A program made the position numbers and the translations under genes. A DNA stretch of 37,994 bases from Bacteroidetes bacterium CG2_30_33_31 (GTDB taxonomy: Bacteria; Bacteroidota; Bacteroidia; Bacteroidales; UBA1556): NCBI GenBank assembly GCA_001872625.1, contig MNXP01000045.1, positions 1 through 37,994 on the forward strand, read 5' to 3'. The notes under the pieces are model-generated. The model made no database searches. It had not been told where the DNA came from and saw only the letters and a program-made list of their open reading frames with translations. How positions within the stretch are numbered: the first letter of the stretch is position 1; every line of letters begins with the position of its first letter. This document shows, piece after piece, positions 34,849 to 37,994 of the stretch.

Positions 34849-34899
34849 CACTTTATTAATAATCCAAATAACAATTTTAACAAACCAAAATTTAAAATT

Positions 34900-35823
34900 A
34901 TGAAAAAAATTCTACTTTTAATGTCAGCATTATTTACTGCTGCAATTATTAATGCTCAAGTGGTTAAGTCGAATAACTTCGATAGTTATACCGTTGGTAA
35001 CTACATGGCTCAATCAGATTCAGCTAACTGGACAACTTGGAGTAATCTGCCAGGCTCGATCGAAGATGGTAAGATTAGCAATGTGCATGCAGCCAGCGGA
35101 ACTAATTCTTTGATGATTAGCAAGGACAATGACCAAGTATGGTTATTAGGCGATTCTGCTAATGGAAAATACGAACTTAGCTTTAAGATTTATGTGCCAA
35201 CGGATAGTGTAGCATATTTCAATGTTCTTCATAAATTTGCTGGTGGATCAAGCGAATGGAGCAATGAAGTTTATGCTTTGCCTCATGATAGCACATTCCA
35301 CCTTTTTGTTGGTGGCAATGATACAGCTGTTTTAGCTTTTACTTTTGATACATGGCACAACATTAAATATAGTGTTGATTTGACATACGATTTTGCTTAT
35401 ATGTTACTTGATGCAGATACAGTTTTTTCATGGCCTTGGAGTCTTGATGGTAATGGAAATACTGGTCTTGATCAAATTGGAGCTATGGATTTCTACGGTT
35501 ATGATCTATATTCAGTTGGGAATGTTCGTTTATATATTGACGATGTGAAATTAGAAAAAATATCAACCGTTGGAATTAAAGATATCAATGATGACGCTAA
35601 TATCAGATTATTTCCAAACCCAGCCTCAGAGGTATTAAATATTTCAACAACAAAAACCATGAAAACCGCTAAAATATTGAATATTAATGGTTCTGTTGTT
35701 GCCAATTTTAATGTGAATGATAAGAATTTTCAATTAAACACTGAAAATCTATCTGCTGGATTATATTATATTCAAATGAATTTTGGCTCATCAATTGCCG
35801 TTCGCAAGTTTGTTAAGAGATAA
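34900..35823 (+). CDS. T9SS-secreted protein with LamG/concanavalin-like domain
   Basis: I place the start at ATG 34900, which opens directly into the signal peptide MKKILLLMSALFTAAIINAQ. A longer frame from 34846 would put 18 polar, asparagine-rich residues before it and would overlap the promoter-like site. This gives 307 residues. The middle (about 20-225) is a beta-sandwich resembling the concanavalin/LamG fold: it has SGTNSLMIS, YELSFKIYVP, WHNIKYSVDL and VRLYIDDVKLEKI. From about residue 235 a type A T9SS sorting domain follows (IRLFPNPASEVLNIS, then LSAGLYYIQM and RKFVKR). It is exported and probably bound to the surface. It may bind carbohydrate or protein; no catalytic residues are evident. 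Confidence 0.88.
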   Translation: MKKILLLMSALFTAAIINAQVVKSNNFDSYTVGNYMAQSDSANWTTWSNLPGSIEDGKISNVHAASGTNSLMISKDNDQVWLLGDSANGKYELSFKIYVPTDSVAYFNVLHKFAGGSSEWSNEVYALPHDSTFHLFVGGNDTAVLAFTFDTWHNIKYSVDLTYDFAYMLLDADTVFSWPWSLDGNGNTGLDQIGAMDFYGYDLYSVGNVRLYIDDVKLEKISTVGIKDINDDANIRLFPNPASEVLNISTTKTMKTAKILNINGSVVANFNVNDKNFQLNTENLSAGLYYIQMNFGSSIAVRKFVKR

Positions 35824-35841
35824 TCTTATCAAAAAATTATT

Positions 35842-35875
35842 AAAAAAAGTCAACTAATTTAGGTTGACTTTTTTT
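35842..35875 (+). terminator. Intrinsic terminator of the second T9SS gene
   Basis: Perfect 13-base stem, 35842-35854 (A7 then GTCAAC) with 35863-35875, eight-base loop, then T-run up to 35878. It lies 18 bases after the stop. Confidence 0.9.
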
Positions 35876-35878
35876 TTT

Positions 35879-36022
35879 GCAAGAAGATTTAAGTGAATTG
35901 GGATAATTTAATTTTGATGTGCTGAAGTCATAAAATCAGATTTAATCGAAAAGTATACTACTCCCCAATCTTATGACAGAATTCTGCAATTGTTAAGACA
36001 AGAGTGCAGGTGTTGGAATAAA
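35879..36022. other. Non-coding gap before the toxin remnant
   Basis: No gene, hairpin or promoter stands out between the T9SS terminator and the broken toxin. If the toxin gene once had a promoter and an antitoxin before it, they are no longer recognisable. Confidence 0.4.
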
Positions 36023-36381
36023 ACGGTAAATAACTCTTTGACCTGCGAAGCTTTGGTATAAAAAAGTTAGCTAAAAAATATCATTCCTTATAAACTGATT
36101 TAGCAATTTTATATGAGAGTTTGGAAGAAAACCCTATACAAGGAACTTCTTTGGGAAGAAATTGCTATAAAATCCGACTCTCAATCGCTTCAAAAGGCAA
36201 GGGAAAATCTGGCGGGGCAAGGATTATCACAAACATTGTTATTGCTGATGAAACGGTGTATTTGCTCTCTATTTACGATAAATCTGACAAAGAAAATCTT
36301 ACTGATAAAGAACTCATCGAACTGCTTGAGTTTGTACAAGATATAAAAAGCAAAAGCCCCGATGTTCGGGGCTTTGGATAA
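36023..36381 (+). pseudogene. Broken type II toxin gene, RelE/ParE (HigB)-like
   Basis: The last 86 codons (from 36121) match the C-terminal part of a common Bacteroidota RelE/ParE-family toxin: LEENPIQGTSLGRNCYKIRL, then SKGKGKSGGARIIT, VYLLSIYDKSDKEN and LTDKELIELL. Upstream in the same frame the sequence continues as KKLAKKYHSL, a TAA at 36091-36093, then TDLAILYES, exactly where the family has a lysine, so one base change (A to T) probably killed it. Further up, VNNSLTCEA in another frame (about 36026-36055) looks like the N-terminus, which implies an additional frameshift near 36056. No start codon fits, and no antitoxin gene follows. The intact C-terminal half has no good start, so production of a toxin is unlikely. 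Confidence 0.72.
36353..36375. terminator. Terminator of the RHS/immunity operon, overlapping the toxin remnant
   Basis: AAAGCCCCG (36353-36361) pairs perfectly with CGGGGCTTT (36367-36375), loop of five. In minus-strand RNA the stem is followed by UUUUGCUUUUU, so it is a good terminator for the minus-strand genes ending at 36406. It also codes for the last residues of the toxin remnant on the plus strand. Confidence 0.82.
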
Positions 36382-36405
36382 TTGATCAACTGCACTAAAT
36401 TCTAA

Positions 36406-36804
36406 TTATTGTTTTAAAACACCATAATACCGGCGAACGGGTTTCGTGAAAAATACTATTAAAGAAATTAGGTAAAAATAGTCTGGTATTATTTCAATGA
36501 ATATTTTTAATTGTTTTACTGAGACATCAGAAAATAGTAGATAACTTAACGGTGAAGTAAATTCCATTAAAATTGACTCTGACGAATTTATACCATAAAA
36601 GATAATACTAAAAATACCATAAACAAAAACTGCTATTGCAATATACCAAGACACCTTGTGCCTAAGTTGAAAAACAGTTATAAGCACTAATAGGAGCAAT
36701 ACACTCATTTTATTTAATGGTATTTGTTTGAATACTGTTAGATATAATTCAATAGTAATTAGAATGAAAAAAAATATACTTAATATCCATTTAATGATTT
36801 TCAT
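36406..36804 (-). CDS. Four-helix membrane protein, candidate immunity protein
   Basis: 132 residues with no recognised family. Four hydrophobic segments are visible at about 4-26, 33-48, 51-72 and 104-122. The ends are basic (MKIIKW at the start, KPVRRYYGVLKQ at the end). The gene starts six bases after the stop of the RHS gene and ends about 30 bases before a terminator. In RHS and other polymorphic-toxin loci the small gene right after the toxin tip is normally the immunity gene. A membrane immunity protein would suit a toxin that acts on the membrane, the periplasm or the cell wall. The assignment rests on position only. Confidence 0.6.
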   Translation of the reverse strand: MKIIKWILSIFFFILITIELYLTVFKQIPLNKMSVLLLLVLITVFQLRHKVSWYIAIAVFVYGIFSIIFYGINSSESILMEFTSPLSYLLFSDVSVKQLKIFIEIIPDYFYLISLIVFFTKPVRRYYGVLKQ

Positions 36805-36810
36805 ATCACC

Positions 36811-37994
36811 TTATTTTAAATTATAATAACCACCACCCAATTTTGCTCGATAACCTTCAACCTGTCCATATTCACTCTTTAACCATTCTAATGTAAAAAC
36901 CCCAGGAATACTGCTATTTCCATTTTTACTCCAGAAATACTGTGTGCCATTTTTTGATGCGCCTAGATAAAGAGCAGCATGTGTCGTTACACTGTAACTA
37001 CCATGAAAAAGACTCCAATGTTTTTCTGCAAACCTAACGACAGTAACTCCAAATTTATATTCATTTGGATTATCAGTGACATCTGTATAATTTGCCAATA
37101 TCTGCTTTCTAAATTCGTCTCTACCCATTGATGTATTAAAATCAGGAACCCTTTCTTGAGAAATTGAAATAGCGGATTCCCAACAATTATAATTTGTTGG
37201 CGTCCAATTTCCAAACTTGAAACTACTATAATTATCTGGGTTTTTAATATAATCATTAATAGCAGCATTTATTTCGGAAACACCGGAAATATCATCTGTC
37301 GGTGTCACTTTCCCATTCTTCATGGAACCGAATAATTCTTTTGCTTTCGACATATCTACTTTAAGAAATTTTGCTAAAGTTTTTTCATTATCTCCATATT
37401 CAGCTTTAAGAACTAATTTTCCTGACGTAACTTCTCCTTTTGAGTTTTTAGTTTCTTCAACTTCAGGTATCCAGTCTAATGCACCAGTAGGATCTACTCT
37501 ACCAACAGGATTATTCTGACAGTAATTGTACGGTGACACCCATTCTCTAAGGTGTGCCATAGGATCCACGCTCAGCCACACACTCAAATCCGAATCATAA
37601 TACCTCACCCCAAAGTAGCTATACCCAGTCTCCGAGTCTTTCTCTTTGCCGGAGAAAGTATAAGGAACATTCCATGAAGAATTTGTTTGGTAGATATAGT
37701 CTTCGCCGTCCCGATAGCTATCGGGAGGAAGATATTGCAGGTGCTGATTTACAGCACCGGAGGCGTCGGTTATCCAAGAGGAGCTGCCGAGGTGGTTGCT
37801 ATGATAAAAATAAAGGTCGGGTTCGGGGAGGTTAGGGGAGGCGGTTTGCAAATCGGCAAGGCACTCAAGCTCACCCTCGGGCAAGGTTACATTGCCCGCC
37901 TCAAACTGTGCGCAACTATGCACTCGGCTCAACATCACCACCAACTGCACCGAAACGCCCACCTCATCGCCTTCGATGAATGGCAGCGGTGTGG
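36811..37994 (-). CDS. RHS-repeat protein: core end plus candidate cysteine-peptidase-like toxin tip (5' end beyond window)
   Basis: The frame stays open to the window edge (TPLPFIEGDEVGVSV), so only the C-terminal part is seen; numbering here is from the codon at 37962. The RHS-associated core is clear: YFYHSNHLGSSSWITD, YTFSGKEKDSETGYSYFG-RYYD, WLSVDP and NNPVGRVDPTGALDW (ends near 164). The remaining roughly 220 residues are the variable tip. It has NYNCW (C260), then KHWSLFHGSYSVTTHAALYLG (H328) and YFWSKNG. This cysteine, histidine-before-a-YLG-strand order recalls NlpC/P60 or papain-like folds, so a peptidase, amidase or related hydrolase is possible but unproven. RHS shells enclose toxins delivered to rivals. 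The small membrane protein downstream is the likely immunity partner. Confidence 0.82.
   Translation of the reverse strand, partial: TPLPFIEGDEVGVSVQLVVMLSRVHSCAQFEAGNVTLPEGELECLADLQTASPNLPEPDLYFYHSNHLGSSSWITDASGAVNQHLQYLPPDSYRDGEDYIYQTNSSWNVPYTFSGKEKDSETGYSYFGVRYYDSDLSVWLSVDPMAHLREWVSPYNYCQNNPVGRVDPTGALDWIPEVEETKNSKGEVTSGKLVLKAEYGDNEKTLAKFLKVDMSKAKELFGSMKNGKVTPTDDISGVSEINAAINDYIKNPDNYSSFKFGNWTPTNYNCWESAISISQERVPDFNTSMGRDEFRKQILANYTDVTDNPNEYKFGVTVVRFAEKHWSLFHGSYSVTTHAALYLGASKNGTQYFWSKNGNSSIPGVFTLEWLKSEYGQVEGYRAKLGGGYYNLK
37709..37726. repeat. Perfect 18-base palindrome inside the RHS core
   Basis: TCCCGATAGCTATCGGGA is fully self-complementary. It encodes PDSYRD within the HLQYLP-PDSYRD-GEDYIYQ part of the RHS core, where relatives usually read LPFGE; it thus looks like an in-frame insertion replacing one codon. 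A partial look-alike lies at 16393-16407. It is probably a dispersed palindromic repeat of the genome. Confidence 0.6.

Larger units (their letters stand above)
34427..34899. other. Long divergent intergenic region with two inverted repeats
   Basis: 473 bases between dnaK (-) and a T9SS gene (+). It holds an inverted repeat ATTGTAATT (34562-34570) with AATTACAAT (34591-34599), separated by 20 bases, and a 35-base palindrome at 34777-34811. A promoter-like site lies at 34841-34848. I see no gene and no CIRCE-type sequence. The dnaK promoter must lie near the left end but is not recognisable. Confidence 0.5.

Noticed and set aside
34846..34899. 18-codon upstream extension of the T9SS gene
   Set aside because: It would place polar residues before a complete signal peptide and begin inside the -7 element; ATG 34900 is better.
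36113..36346. 77-codon plus-strand frame starting at ATG 36113
   Set aside because: Overlaps the RelE/HigB-like frame out of phase and has no family pattern, whereas the other frame matches the toxin family closely.

Overview
The window is AT-rich DNA from a member of the Bacteroidota, probably a free-living or environmental one. The evidence is: two secreted proteins with type IX secretion (T9SS) C-terminal sorting domains, a fused MurF-alanine racemase typical of the phylum, several promoter-like sites matching the Bacteroidota -7 consensus TAnnTTTG, weak or absent Shine-Dalgarno sequences, a menaquinone gene of the futalosine route, and an RHS gene with the core sequence usual in this phylum. 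No rRNA, tRNA or CRISPR array was seen.

Layout. 1-5451 (+): end of a surface-glycan operon (partial processive GT2, two GT4-type glycosyltransferases, hexapeptide acyltransferase, FkbM methyltransferase, membrane GT2), closed by a block of three hairpins. 5854-8148 (+): a three-gene cassette of retropepsin-like RimB-type protease, RimK glutamate ligase and M14-type AstE/AspA hydrolase. 8273-9628 (-): MATE exporter. 9721-15578 (-): a tight five-gene envelope-signalling operon, transcribed as HAMP-SpoIIE phosphatase, outer-membrane barrel, YfiR-family periplasmic protein, TPR/coiled-coil membrane protein, secreted TPR protein. 15830-16156 (-): small cytochrome c lipoprotein with a very long terminator stem. 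16727-17542 (+): GufA-like ZIP metal transporter. 17817-21539 (+): 1240-residue T9SS adhesin-like protein with four roughly 99-residue repeats.

21614-30253 (-) is a housekeeping block: pssA, priA, the murF-alr fusion, pdxA and an M17 aminopeptidase. 30359-32209 (+) holds mqnC and a soluble GT2. A fossil of a REP-associated tyrosine transposase follows, then dnaK (-), a second T9SS protein (+), a broken RelE/HigB-like toxin gene, and at the right edge a (-) strand RHS polymorphic-toxin module: RHS core, a candidate cysteine-peptidase-like tip, a four-helix membrane protein as candidate immunity, and a terminator.

The most interesting parts are the YfiR/barrel/HAMP-PP2C operon, which looks like the YfiBNR circuit with its GGDEF output exchanged for a PP2C phosphatase; the RHS tip and its candidate immunity gene; a palindromic element apparently inserted in frame in the RHS core; and the RimK/RimB/AspA cassette, which looks like a glutamate-tail writer with two possible erasers.
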